Source: Micrococcales bacterium KH10 (GTDB lineage Bacteria > Actinomycetota > Actinomycetes > Actinomycetales > Cellulomonadaceae). From it: DNA of 64,000 bases. A program made the position numbers and the translations under genes. Positions 55,636-64,000 of this stretch are shown piece by piece; the stretch's first letter is position 1; each line of letters starts with the position of its first letter. Under the pieces are notes generated by a model that was not told the DNA's origin, ran no database searches, and worked only from the letters and a program-made list of their open reading frames with translations. Location: assembly GCA_900188465.1 (NCBI GenBank), contig FZPE01000001.1:1054001-1118000 (forward strand), in the 5' to 3' direction.

Positions 55636-56370
55636 TCAGCGCGAAATAGCCTGTTTATACCGGTCAAGGACGAGTTCAACCAGTTCAGCGGGAGGATCCT
55701 CGTCAGCAACCAGCAACGGAAGGGTACGGCGAAGACCGGCAACTTTCCCGCAGTGCTCACCTGCTACCCGATCGAAGTAGCCGGTGGCCAGCAGGTAAGT
55801 GGCGACAATGCAGTCGTGTGGGCTTGGGAGTCCATCGAGCAGGTCCGGCAATGCGGGTTCCGCAGCAGAGAGGAATGCCGCGCTCACATCGACAGTGGTC
55901 TCTTCTGCCAGCAACTCGGCCATCTGCTGGCAGGCTTCACTTGCTCCGTGATCAGACGATCCTGCCGCACACAGGACGATCTGTTGCCGAGCGCCCTGTC
56001 GCTCCGAGATATCTGCAGCGGTTTTCGACACACTGGCGATTCTGCGGGCGAGCACTCGTGCTAAGCGCCTATCCGGCCCCATAGCCGCGGCGACGCTCAC
56101 ATGGTCACCCGCCTGCCGGGCGGCACGCGCAATGTCGACTCGGACGTGGTAGCCAGCGGAAAGCAGCAGCGGCACGATGACAACCTCACGATCGCCCAGA
56201 GCCGCGAGCGCCGTCGGCACATCAGGTTGTTGCACATCGACATACGCTTCGGCCACCTCGACATCGGGTGCAGCCCGACGCACTGCGGCAACCAGTTGCG
56301 AGATCGCGATCGACCCCAGTGGGGACGAGGTGCCATGCGATACCGCGAGGAGCACGGGTAGATTTGCCAT
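55636..56370 (-). CDS. CbiX/SirB-like sirohydrochlorin chelatase
   Basis: The 244-residue protein has two CbiX-type halves. Seen: AVSHGTSSPLGS with the metal-binding His, PLLLSAGYHVRVDI with the second His, and in the second half LCAAGSSDHGASEA. It should insert Co or Fe into sirohydrochlorin for cobalamin or siroheme. No other tetrapyrrole gene is near, so the role cannot be narrowed. It is divergent from the trehalose gene. Confidence 0.85.
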   Translation of the reverse strand: MANLPVLLAVSHGTSSPLGSIAISQLVAAVRRAAPDVEVAEAYVDVQQPDVPTALAALGDREVVIVPLLLSAGYHVRVDIARAARQAGDHVSVAAAMGPDRRLARVLARRIASVSKTAADISERQGARQQIVLCAAGSSDHGASEACQQMAELLAEETTVDVSAAFLSAAEPALPDLLDGLPSPHDCIVATYLLATGYFDRVAGEHCGKVAGLRRTLPLLVADEDPPAELVELVLDRYKQAISR

Positions 56371-56469
56371 TGGGCCATGCTAGCGAGAGCCAATGACATT
56401 GGCGTACTGCGCGCTCAGTGACAGGACCGGCTAGTCTAGTTCACAACTCAATCAAGGAGCGGTAGCAAT

Positions 56470-58731
56470 ATGGCAAAAACTCAGCATGATCTCGTGGTCG
56501 TTGCTAATCGATTGCCAGTGGACCTTCGTCTCGACGATGAGGGCAACGCCACGTGGAAGCGGGCGCCAGGTGGCCTGGTGACCGCTCTGGCGCCTTTGAT
56601 GCAGTCCAACGAGGGCGCTTGGGTGGGCTGGACCGGCACCCCGGACCTCGCCATCGATCCTTTCGACGACGACGGCATCTGGATGGTTCCAGTCAGCCTG
56701 TCCGAGACCGAGATCAAGGAATACTACGAGGGCTTCTCCAACGACACCCTCTGGCCGCTGTGCCACGATGTGATCGCACCGCCCGCCTTTCACCGCGAAT
56801 GGTGGGAGACCTACCGCGAGGTCAATGAGCACTTCGCCTCGATGGCGGACTATGCCGCAGCTCCGGGCGCCACCGTGTGGGTGCAGGACTACCAGTTGCA
56901 ACTCGTCCCTGCCCTGCTTCGCAAGGCGCGACCTGACCTGCGGATCGGCTACTTCCACCACATCCCATTCCCGCCGCTGGAGATCTATTCGCAGTTGCCT
57001 TGGCGCACGCAGGTCCTGGAAGGCCTGCTGGGTGCCGACCTGGTCGGATTCCAGCGCAACGGTGACGCATCGAACTTCCTGCGCGCAGTGCGCCGCCTCA
57101 CGGATCACACGACGTCAGGCCAGTTGATCGACATCGACGATCAGGAAGATCGCCTCGTACGACGGGTCCGCGCGGCCGCCTTCCCGATCTCCATCGACTC
57201 AGCACGTTTTGATCGACTGGCCCGGTCCGAGAAAGTCCAAAAACGAGCGGCGGAGATCCGCGAGGAACTCGGCAATCCAGATTGCATCCTGCTCGGTGTG
57301 GACCGACTCGACTACACCAAAGGAATCCGACACCGCATCAAAGCCTACGGCGAGATCCTCGAATCAGGTGCCGTCGATCCGCAGAGCGTGACATTGGTCC
57401 AGGTGGCAAGCCCCAGCCGCGAGAACGTCGATGCCTACCAGCAGTTGCGCGAAGAGGTCGAGACTCAGGTCGGGCGGATCAACGGCGAGTTCGGCGGCCT
57501 CGGGCACACCTCTATCTACTACCTCCACCACTCCTACCCCGCCGAAGAGATGGCCGCCCTCTATGTCGCGGCCGATGTCATGCTCGTCACCTCGCTACGC
57601 GACGGCATGAATCTGGTGGCCAAGGAATACGTCGCCGCCCGCTCCGATGACCGCGGCGTGCTTGTATTGTCTGAGTTCACCGGTGCGGCCGAAGAGCTCA
57701 ACGGCGCACTGCTGATCAATCCGCACGATATCGAGGGCACCAAAAGGCAGATCCTCAATGCCATGAACATGCCGGTTGCGGAGCAGCGGCGGCGAATGCG
57801 CCGACTACGCCGCCGCGTCATGGTCGACGATGTAGCGAAATGGTCCAACACCTACTTGGCCTCACTGACCGATATGGCCGCCAGCCAGCCCGAGCACGTC
57901 CACACGCCGGAGTCCGGCACCCTGGGACACAGCCTGCGGGATGCGTTGGAAACGTTCGTTGCCGGGCCGGGACCGATCTTGATCGCCTCTGACTTCGATG
58001 GTGTGCTGGCGCCGCTCGTCGACGATCCTGCGACGTCTCGCACCGTACCGCGTGCGCTGCGCGCCATGCGCCGTCTGGCCGCCCTACCCAGCAACCGTGC
58101 GTCGCTGGCGTTGGTGTCAGGTCGTAGTCTGCAGACCTTGGCGGAACTGTCCAAGGTGCCAGCCGGAACTCACCTGATTGGCTCCCACGGCGCGGAGCGC
58201 GGAATGGTCGATGAGGACGGCTTGAGCCGGGACGAGCTCGCCCTGTCCGAAGGGGAGCAGTCACAACTGCGTTGGGTCGTTGAAGGACTAGAGGATATCG
58301 CCTCGCGGCACACCGGAGTCTGGGTGGAGCACAAGCCGTCTGCGGCGGTCTTGCATACCCGGCTGTCCACGCACGACGGTGCGGATCAAGCCTCTGCTGC
58401 TGCTGTCGAGTTGGCGGGCCGTCTGGGACTGCGCCCGCTCGTGGGCAAGAATGTCGTGGAGATCGCGGTTCTCGACACCACGAAGGGCCGCGCCCTCGAC
58501 GCCCTGCGCTCCGAATTGGGCGCCACCCGTGTGCTGTACATGGGCGACGACGCGACCGACGAACACGCCTTCGCGGTGCTCGGTGACCGCGATGTGGCCG
58601 TCAAGGTCGGACCGGGCGACTCCATCGCTCCCTACCGGATCGCCGACAGCTCCGCGGCGGCCCTCGTCCTGGAACGACTCGCTGTGTTGCTCACTCCGCA
58701 GACGAAACGAACCGGCCGTCAGCGCGGTTAG
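56470..58731 (+). CDS. otsAB: Fused trehalose-6-phosphate synthase/phosphatase
   Basis: The 753-residue protein joins two trehalose enzymes. N-terminal GT20 synthase (about 1-470): VVVANRLPVDLR, WVQDYQLQLVP, GYFHHIPFPPLEI, and SLRDGMNLVAKEYVA. C-terminal HAD phosphatase (about 490-745): SDFDGVLAPLVDDP (nucleophile Asp), SHGAERG, and MGDDATDEHAF. Together they make trehalose from UDP-glucose and glucose-6-phosphate. UDP-glucose can come from galU in this window. Both active sites look intact. Start: AAGGAG upstream of the ATG. Confidence 0.95.
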   Translation: MAKTQHDLVVVANRLPVDLRLDDEGNATWKRAPGGLVTALAPLMQSNEGAWVGWTGTPDLAIDPFDDDGIWMVPVSLSETEIKEYYEGFSNDTLWPLCHDVIAPPAFHREWWETYREVNEHFASMADYAAAPGATVWVQDYQLQLVPALLRKARPDLRIGYFHHIPFPPLEIYSQLPWRTQVLEGLLGADLVGFQRNGDASNFLRAVRRLTDHTTSGQLIDIDDQEDRLVRRVRAAAFPISIDSARFDRLARSEKVQKRAAEIREELGNPDCILLGVDRLDYTKGIRHRIKAYGEILESGAVDPQSVTLVQVASPSRENVDAYQQLREEVETQVGRINGEFGGLGHTSIYYLHHSYPAEEMAALYVAADVMLVTSLRDGMNLVAKEYVAARSDDRGVLVLSEFTGAAEELNGALLINPHDIEGTKRQILNAMNMPVAEQRRRMRRLRRRVMVDDVAKWSNTYLASLTDMAASQPEHVHTPESGTLGHSLRDALETFVAGPGPILIASDFDGVLAPLVDDPATSRTVPRALRAMRRLAALPSNRASLALVSGRSLQTLAELSKVPAGTHLIGSHGAERGMVDEDGLSRDELALSEGEQSQLRWVVEGLEDIASRHTGVWVEHKPSAAVLHTRLSTHDGADQASAAAVELAGRLGLRPLVGKNVVEIAVLDTTKGRALDALRSELGATRVLYMGDDATDEHAFAVLGDRDVAVKVGPGDSIAPYRIADSSAAALVLERLAVLLTPQTKRTGRQRG

Positions 58732-58845
58732 CACTTGCCTCGAAGCCCTCTCCTGCCAATGAAGTGACGCAAAACACTGCATCTCATGGCGCACTGTGAC
58801 GTACCGCATAGCGCTTGAGGTTATGGAGTTGTAGTCTTGAGGAGG

Positions 58846-58864
58846 TTGAACCACCACGGTTCAA
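58846..58864. promoter_or_regulatory. Inverted repeat upstream of the ABC ATPase gene
   Basis: TTGAACC-ACCAC-GGTTCAA, a perfect 7-5-7 palindrome about 70 bases before the ATG. Form and place suit a repressor operator. A shorter hairpin ccggca/tgccgg lies just before the ribosome site. Confidence 0.5.
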
Positions 58865-58934
58865 TCGAACAACTCAATAATCATCCATTCACAACGGATC
58901 GTCCGGCACGTACCTGCCGGTGAAGGGAAACATC

Positions 58935-60059
58935 ATGGCATCGGTGACTTTTGATCACGCCACTCGTATCTACCCGGGAACAGAAAACCCGGCGGTCAAC
59001 GAGTTGAACCTCCACATCGAAGACGGAGAGTTCCTCGTACTAGTTGGACCATCTGGTTGCGGTAAATCCACCTCGCTGCGCATGCTCGCAGGATTGGAAG
59101 ACGTCAACGCTGGTCGCATCCTCATCGGAGACCGCGATGTGACAAACGTTCAACCCAAAGACCGCGACATCGCAATGGTCTTCCAGAACTACGCTTTGTA
59201 CCCGCACATGACGGTGGCGGAGAACATGGGCTTCGCGCTGAAGATCGCTGGCGTCGCCAAGGACGAGATCAACCGCCGCGTTGAAGAAGCGGCGAAGATC
59301 CTCGACCTGTCCGAATACCTGGGACGCAAGCCCAAGGCGCTCTCGGGCGGTCAACGTCAGCGTGTCGCCATGGGCCGCGCTATCGTTCGCCAGCCGCAGG
59401 TGTTCTTGATGGACGAGCCGCTGTCGAACCTTGACGCGAAACTGCGTGTATCGACTCGTACCCAGATCGCTTCGCTGCAACGTCGTCTCGGTGTGACCAC
59501 TGTCTACGTGACCCACGACCAGACTGAGGCCCTGACCATGGGTGACCGCATCGCGGTCCTCAAGGACGGTCTCTTGCAGCAAGTCGGCACACCGCGTGAA
59601 ATGTACGACGCTCCGGCCAACGTGTTCGTCGCTGGATTCATTGGCTCTCCGGCGATGAACATCGGCACCTTCGACGTGGTTGACGATGTCGCGCTGATCG
59701 GCAACGCTCGGATGCCGCTGCCACGCTACGTGCTGGGACAACTCGGCAACGACGACGGCAAGACCCAGGTGACCATCGGATTCCGACCAGAGTCACTTGA
59801 CCTGGTGCCGCGTGAGGACGCGAGCGCTATCCCAGTTCACGTCAACCTGGTTGAAGAACTTGGTTCGGACGCCTTCGTTTACGGTACGCTGGCAACGGAC
59901 CCAGGTGCTGACAAGGTCGTACCGCAGGGCCAAGAAGTTATCGTCCGCGTCAACCCGCGGGCAGTTCCTGAGAAGGGCTCGGAAATCTACGTCAAGATCC
60001 GTCCCGGACAAGAGCACATCTTCAACGCGACAACGGGTGAGCGTCTCGCATCTGCCTGA
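58935..60059 (+). CDS. Sugar ABC transporter ATPase (MsmK/UgpC-like)
   Basis: The 374-residue ATPase powers carbohydrate uptake through one or several permeases. Seen: Walker A GPSGCGKST, ABC signature LSGGQRQRVAMGRAIV, Walker B VFLMDEPLSNLD, switch His in VTHDQTEAL, and a C-terminal TOBE region (about 240-370) typical of MalK/MsmK. No permease or binding protein gene is adjacent, so it is probably a shared ATPase. ATG at 58935 has AAGGG upstream. Confidence 0.93.
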   Translation: MASVTFDHATRIYPGTENPAVNELNLHIEDGEFLVLVGPSGCGKSTSLRMLAGLEDVNAGRILIGDRDVTNVQPKDRDIAMVFQNYALYPHMTVAENMGFALKIAGVAKDEINRRVEEAAKILDLSEYLGRKPKALSGGQRQRVAMGRAIVRQPQVFLMDEPLSNLDAKLRVSTRTQIASLQRRLGVTTVYVTHDQTEALTMGDRIAVLKDGLLQQVGTPREMYDAPANVFVAGFIGSPAMNIGTFDVVDDVALIGNARMPLPRYVLGQLGNDDGKTQVTIGFRPESLDLVPREDASAIPVHVNLVEELGSDAFVYGTLATDPGADKVVPQGQEVIVRVNPRAVPEKGSEIYVKIRPGQEHIFNATTGERLASA

Positions 60060-60106
60060 TCGCACACTTCGACTCGATAGCGACTGAAATCGAGCCAGAC
60101 CACGAG

Positions 60107-60144
60107 ACGCCGTGGCCACGATCCTTGATCCGTGGCCACGGCGT
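60107..60144 (+). terminator. Terminator after the ABC ATPase gene
   Basis: Perfect 14-bp stem acgccgtggccacg / cgtggccacggcgt (60107-60120, 60131-60144), then TTCG, 48 bases after the stop. Confidence 0.8.
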
Positions 60145-60173
60145 TTCGCTACAGAGAAGGAATACACCGCACC

Positions 60174-61451
60174 ATGGCGCATGAACTTCAGATCACCTCG
60201 GCATCCCCGAGTCCCGATCTGCTGGATCTGCCATGGGAGATCGCCTTGGCGCAGTGGCCGGCGAACGTGCTCGCCGCTCTGCCGCGCGGTCTGTCGCGTC
60301 ACGTAGTCCGTTTCGTTCGTCTTGGTGGCCGAGTTATCGCGATCAAGGAAATCTCCGACCTGGTCGCGCACAACGAATACGAACTGCTGCGTCGCCTCGA
60401 ACGCCTGGATGTGCCGAGCGTCGTTCCCTACGCCGTCGTCACCGGGCGTGAGACCCCCGAGGGCGAGCCTCTTGAAGCAGCACTGATCACAGAGCACCTG
60501 CAGTATTCCCTGCCCTACCGCTCACTGTTCAGCCACATCCTCGGCGCCGACACCGCCACACGCCTGATCGACGCACTCGCCGTGCTGCTGGTGCGTTTGC
60601 ACCTGATCGGCTTCTACTGGGGCGACGTGTCCTTGTCGAACACCTTGTTCCGCCGTGACGCCGAAACCTTCGCCGCCTATCTGGTCGACGCGGAAACCGG
60701 TGCGTTGTATCCGCAATTGACCGACGGCCAGCGCAACTACGATGTGGACCTGGCACGGACCAACATCATCGGTGAATTGATGGATCTGGAATCCGGCGGC
60801 GTGCTGGATGAAGGAACCGATGTGATCGGCATCGGTGACTCGTTGGTGGCGCGCTACAACGAACTGTGGCAGGCATTGACCGAGGAGGAGTCCTTCACCA
60901 GAAGCGAGCGGTGGCGGGTTGCCGAACGCATCAACCGTATCCACGGCCTCGGATTCGACGTGGACGAGTTGGCCATGACCACCGAGGCCGGCGGGCAACG
61001 AGTGCGCATCCGTCCTAAAGTCGTCGAAGCCGGCTATCACGCACGCCGCCTTGACCGCCTGACCGGTCTTGAGGTGCAAGAGCATCAGGCCCGACGGCTG
61101 CTTTCGAACCTGGATGATTTTCGTGCCCGGCACGGCTCGGATGACCCGGAGGACCAGTTGCTCGCGCACCAGTGGATCACCGAAGTGTTCGAGCCGACCT
61201 TACAGGCCATACCGGCTGCCCAACGCGGGAAGCTGCAGCCTGCCCAGATCTTCCACGAGATATTGGACCACCGCTGGTATTTGGCCGAGCAGTTGGGCCG
61301 TGATGTATCGCTGGTGGAGGCGGCAGAATCGTACTCACAGTCGGTTCTGCCCGCGCGTCCGGAAGAGCAGGCGATTTTGGGCTTGACTCCGCAAGAGGCG
61401 GAAGCTGAGGCTGCACAAGCCGCGGCAGAGGATCCCTACCTCGATCGCTGA
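60174..61451 (+). CDS. DUF4032 protein, kinase-like fold
   Basis: The 425-residue protein fits DUF4032 of Actinobacteria. Seen: a kinase-like N-terminal half with IAIKEISDLVAHNEYELL (Lys and Glu), LVRLHLIGFYWGDVSLSNTLF (catalytic-loop-like GDxxxxN) and AYLVDAETGALY (DFG-like Asp). The second half is helical and ends with an Ala/Glu-rich tail. It may be an atypical small-molecule or protein kinase; substrate unknown. ATG at 60174. Confidence 0.85.
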   Translation: MAHELQITSASPSPDLLDLPWEIALAQWPANVLAALPRGLSRHVVRFVRLGGRVIAIKEISDLVAHNEYELLRRLERLDVPSVVPYAVVTGRETPEGEPLEAALITEHLQYSLPYRSLFSHILGADTATRLIDALAVLLVRLHLIGFYWGDVSLSNTLFRRDAETFAAYLVDAETGALYPQLTDGQRNYDVDLARTNIIGELMDLESGGVLDEGTDVIGIGDSLVARYNELWQALTEEESFTRSERWRVAERINRIHGLGFDVDELAMTTEAGGQRVRIRPKVVEAGYHARRLDRLTGLEVQEHQARRLLSNLDDFRARHGSDDPEDQLLAHQWITEVFEPTLQAIPAAQRGKLQPAQIFHEILDHRWYLAEQLGRDVSLVEAAESYSQSVLPARPEEQAILGLTPQEAEAEAAQAAAEDPYLDR

Positions 61452-61465
61452 GTGGGCGACTCGTT

Positions 61466-62410
61466 TCAGGACGAGCGCTGCCTCGCTACCTCGTACAGTG
61501 AGATCCCACCAGCGACGGCGGCATTGAGCGACTCAACCTCGGATGCGATGGGGATTGAGGCGATGGTGTCGCAGGTCTCGCGAACCAGTCGTGACAGCCC
61601 AGCCCCTTCTGCGCCGATCACCAACACCAACGGGTCGGTGGAAAAGGGCTGATCCGCCACGGTGGCCTCGCCGCCGGCATCCAGCCCGACGACGAACAAT
61701 CCGGCCTTCTTCAGATCGTTGAGGGTACGGACCATATTGGTCACACGAGCAACCGGCACCCGGGCGGCAGCCCCTGCCGACACCTTCCACACCGATACCG
61801 TCACCCCGGCCGCGCGGCGCGCGGGAACGATCACGCCATGGGCACCAAACGCGCCCGCGGACCGTAACACCGCACCGACGTTACGCGGGTCAGTCACTGA
61901 GTCCAGTGCGACGATAAGCGGCTGCTCGCCTCGTTGGGCGGCGAGATCCAGTAGGTCGTCAACCTCGGAGTACTGATATGGCGCGACTTGCAGCACGATG
62001 CCTTGGTGCGAGGCACCGTCGGACAAGTCGTCCAAATGCTGCCTCGAGGTCTCCATCACCGAGATGCCGCGCTCGGCGCACAGTTGCAGGATCTTGACCA
62101 CACGATCGTCAGAGTCGAGCCGGTTCGCCACATTGAGGACCTTGGCATTGACGTCGGTGAGCAAGGCCTCCAACACGGCATTGCGGCCTGCGACAGTCTC
62201 GTCGTCGCCATCGCCACGGCGTCGCGATGCGCGCCCCGCGGAACGGGCAGACTCGTCCTGCGGCTTATACGCCTTGTGATAGGGCCTGTCCTCCGCCTTG
62301 GGAGTCGGGCCCTTACCCTCGAGCCCTCTGCGGATACGGCCGCCAGAACCGACCTTCGGTGCGCGGGTAGTCTTGCGGACCGCGCCGCGACGTTGTGAGT
62401 TTCCAGCCAT
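61466..62410 (-). CDS. rlmB: 23S rRNA (guanosine-2251-2'-O-) methyltransferase, RlmB-like
   Basis: The 314-residue SPOUT enzyme methylates G2251 of 23S rRNA. Seen: a basic N-terminal region, SpoU substrate-binding domain with GRNAVLEALL and GASHQGIVL, then the SPOUT knot with LDSVTDPRNVGAVLRSAGAFG, IGAEGAGLSRLV and IPIASEVESLNAAVAGGISLYE. All three motifs are intact. The ATG overlaps the cysS stop (TAATG), with GGGGAG upstream. Confidence 0.94.
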   Translation of the reverse strand: MAGNSQRRGAVRKTTRAPKVGSGGRIRRGLEGKGPTPKAEDRPYHKAYKPQDESARSAGRASRRRGDGDDETVAGRNAVLEALLTDVNAKVLNVANRLDSDDRVVKILQLCAERGISVMETSRQHLDDLSDGASHQGIVLQVAPYQYSEVDDLLDLAAQRGEQPLIVALDSVTDPRNVGAVLRSAGAFGAHGVIVPARRAAGVTVSVWKVSAGAAARVPVARVTNMVRTLNDLKKAGLFVVGLDAGGEATVADQPFSTDPLVLVIGAEGAGLSRLVRETCDTIASIPIASEVESLNAAVAGGISLYEVARQRSS

Positions 62411-63843
62411 TATTCGTCTCCCCTGTTTCGCTGTGCCATGCTCCAGCGTGCCCCATCGGGCCCGTCTTCCACTGTGATGCCAGCGGCTTGCAGGAGATCG
62501 CGGATGCTGTCTGCCGTTGCAAAGTCTTTGGCGGCGCGTGCGGCAGCGCGCGCATCGAGTTGAGCTTGGACGAGTGCTCCCAGGGCGGCGTCTGTGCCCT
62601 GGTTGGACGACACTGCCCATTGCGACGAGGCAGGATCGAGGCCGAGCACGTCGAGGATCGCGCGAACCTGCACCAGGTGGCGGCGCACCTCATGCTCGTC
62701 GCCAGCGGTGAGAGCCACGTTGCCGTCACGCACCAACTCGTGAACAACAGCCATGACCACGGGAATGTTGAAATCGTCATTGAACGCATCGACGGCGGCG
62801 GGCACAAGTGCCACATCCGCCAACTCGGCGACCTCGATGCCGCCCACGCGTTCGGTCGCCCGTTCCACGAAACCACGGAATTTCTCCCAATTGGCCTCTG
62901 CTTCGCGGATCGTTTCAGGTGCCCACTCGATCATCGAGCGGTAGTGCACCCCGGCGAGCGCCAGTCGCAGCACGGCAGGCTGATGTGCTGCCAACACTTC
63001 CGAGACAAGCAGGCCGTTGCCCAAGGACTTGCTCATCTTGGCACCGGACTGTGTCACCCATGCTGAGTGCATCCAGTACTGGGCGAAGTCGTCGCCTGCG
63101 GCACGCGATTGCGCAGCCTCATTCTCGTGATGCGGAAAACGCAGGTCGAGACCGCCGCCATGAATGTCGAAGGCACTTCCCAGATACCGATGCGCCATAG
63201 CGGAGCATTCCAAGTGCCATCCGGGCCGACCGGCCCCGAATGGGGTGTCCCATTGAGCGGTTTGCGGCTCGCCCGGCTTCGGAGCCTTCCATAGGGCAAA
63301 ATCGCGCGGGTCCCTCTTAGCCGAGCCATCCTCTGTGTCGGCAGACGCACCCAGGTCATCAGGACGCTGGTTGGTCAAACTGCCGTACTGGGACCAGGAT
63401 CGGGTATCGAAGTACACGTCCCCCGGACCTGCCACATAGGCGTGTCCATGGTCGACAAGGCGCCGCATCAGCGCAATCATGTCGGAGATATGGCCGGTGG
63501 CGCGAGGTTCATAGGTCGGGCGCGACACCCCGAGAGCGTCATAGGCGGCAGTGAAGAGCTGTTCATTCAGATACGCCCACGCCCACCAGGGCCGGTTCGC
63601 CTCGGCTGCCTTCGCCAGGATCTTGTCGTCTATATCGGTGACGTTGCGGATCAGCGTGACATCGTAGCCGCTGCGCGATAGCCAACGCGAGATGACATCG
63701 AATGCTACCGCTGACCTCATGTGCCCGATGTGGGGAGCCGACTGTACCGTCGCGCCACACAGGTAGATGCCGACCTGTCCTGGGATCAGCGGCGTGAAGT
63801 CTCTGACCGCGCGAGCAGCCGTGTCGTAGATTCGTAATGTCAC
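62410..63843 (-). CDS. cysS: Cysteinyl-tRNA synthetase
   Basis: The 477-residue class I synthetase charges tRNA-Cys. Seen: [20 protein letters not shown] with the first zinc Cys and HIGH motif, the second zinc Cys in [14 protein letters not shown], and KMSKSLGN. The GTG at 63843 lies six bases after TAACCT, suggesting leaderless mRNA. Downstream rlmB is coupled. Confidence 0.96.
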   Translation of the reverse strand: MTLRIYDTAARAVRDFTPLIPGQVGIYLCGATVQSAPHIGHMRSAVAFDVISRWLSRSGYDVTLIRNVTDIDDKILAKAAEANRPWWAWAYLNEQLFTAAYDALGVSRPTYEPRATGHISDMIALMRRLVDHGHAYVAGPGDVYFDTRSWSQYGSLTNQRPDDLGASADTEDGSAKRDPRDFALWKAPKPGEPQTAQWDTPFGAGRPGWHLECSAMAHRYLGSAFDIHGGGLDLRFPHHENEAAQSRAAGDDFAQYWMHSAWVTQSGAKMSKSLGNGLLVSEVLAAHQPAVLRLALAGVHYRSMIEWAPETIREAEANWEKFRGFVERATERVGGIEVAELADVALVPAAVDAFNDDFNIPVVMAVVHELVRDGNVALTAGDEHEVRRHLVQVRAILDVLGLDPASSQWAVSSNQGTDAALGALVQAQLDARAAARAAKDFATADSIRDLLQAAGITVEDGPDGARWSMAQRNRGDE

Positions 63844-63871
63844 AACGTAAGGTTACCGGTCTTGAGTCGCT

Positions 63872-64000
63872 TCATGTTCGGGGAACGTTAGGGGCAGGGA
63901 ACACGATGGCGGTTGCTATCGCCGCAGCGCCCTCACCGCGTCCTGTGAGCCCCAGGCCATCTGTCGTCGTCGCTGAAACCGATACGGGAGCCCCGACAGC
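63872..64000 (-). CDS. ispF: 2-C-methyl-D-erythritol 2,4-cyclodiphosphate synthase, 3' end
   Basis: Only the last 42 codons are in the window: [20 protein letters not shown], then [10 protein letters not shown] and a stop. The TTTDGLGxTGRGEG block is the family signature of IspF, which makes the cyclic diphosphate in the MEP isoprenoid pathway. It lies upstream of cysS, as in other Actinobacteria. The rest of the gene is beyond the right edge. Confidence 0.93.
   Translation of the reverse strand, partial: AVGAPVSVSATTTDGLGLTGRGEGAAAIATAIVFPAPNVPRT

Overview
The window is a chromosome segment from a GC-rich actinomycete. The evidence is actinobacteria-specific families (DUF3027, DUF3263, DUF2530, DUF4032, LytR_C, SepX/GlpR), HrcA/CIRCE control of groEL, many GTG starts, and a galU-glp(moeA)-rimJ-sepX-mscL block that matches the order known from Mycobacterium and Corynebacterium. 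I cannot place it below class level with confidence; the order Micrococcales is a guess.

Three blocks can be told apart. (1) Bases 1-17257 are accessory. A four-gene minus-strand operon encodes a SNF2-type helicase, a type III Mod methyltransferase, a type III Res helicase-nuclease and an OLD-like ATPase with a Toprim domain. It is followed by a truncated Egghead-like glycosyltransferase, a pilin-like membrane protein, a coiled-coil membrane protein, an IS256-family element, a NYN-domain ribonuclease flanked by strong hairpins, and a YedK/HMCES-type DNA-protein crosslink protein. The block stops at a tRNA-Ala gene. (2) Bases 17258-29690 are core: tRNA-Ala, sepX/glpR, rimJ, glp, galU, then 5-formyl-THF cyclo-ligase, a CIRCE-controlled FmdB/Ruc zinc-ribbon protein, a SAF protein and mscL, then a large helicase-like protein with a degenerate P-loop, and a HAD phosphatase. 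(3) Bases 29741-34830 are a 5.04-kb integrative element in tRNA-Arg(CCT), bounded by 49-bp direct repeats. It carries an integrase with an unusual peptidoglycan-binding-like insert, an excisionase operon, a DNA-binding protein and a palindrome-rich non-coding stretch.

From 34857 to the right end the chromosome is again core-like: OsmC, universal stress protein, NlpC/P60 hydrolase under a c-di-AMP (ydaO) riboswitch, DtxR-type repressor, serC, an MFS exporter, DUF3027 with a cold-shock protein, a second NYN protein, a two-component system, groEL with two CIRCE operators, a GH15-like hydrolase, tRNA-Thr, two tandem DsbA-like proteins, a membrane Ser/Thr kinase, a CbiX/SirB-like chelatase, a fused trehalose-phosphate synthase/phosphatase, a sugar ABC ATPase, DUF4032, rlmB, cysS and the 3' end of ispF.

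A theme across the window is apparent leaderless transcription: at least nine genes have a TANNNT hexamer six or seven bases before an ATG or GTG. The strongest candidates for something undescribed are the compact integrative element with its hybrid integrase, the helicase/type III RM/OLD operon, and an unannotated 59-residue gene antisense to the mscL terminator.
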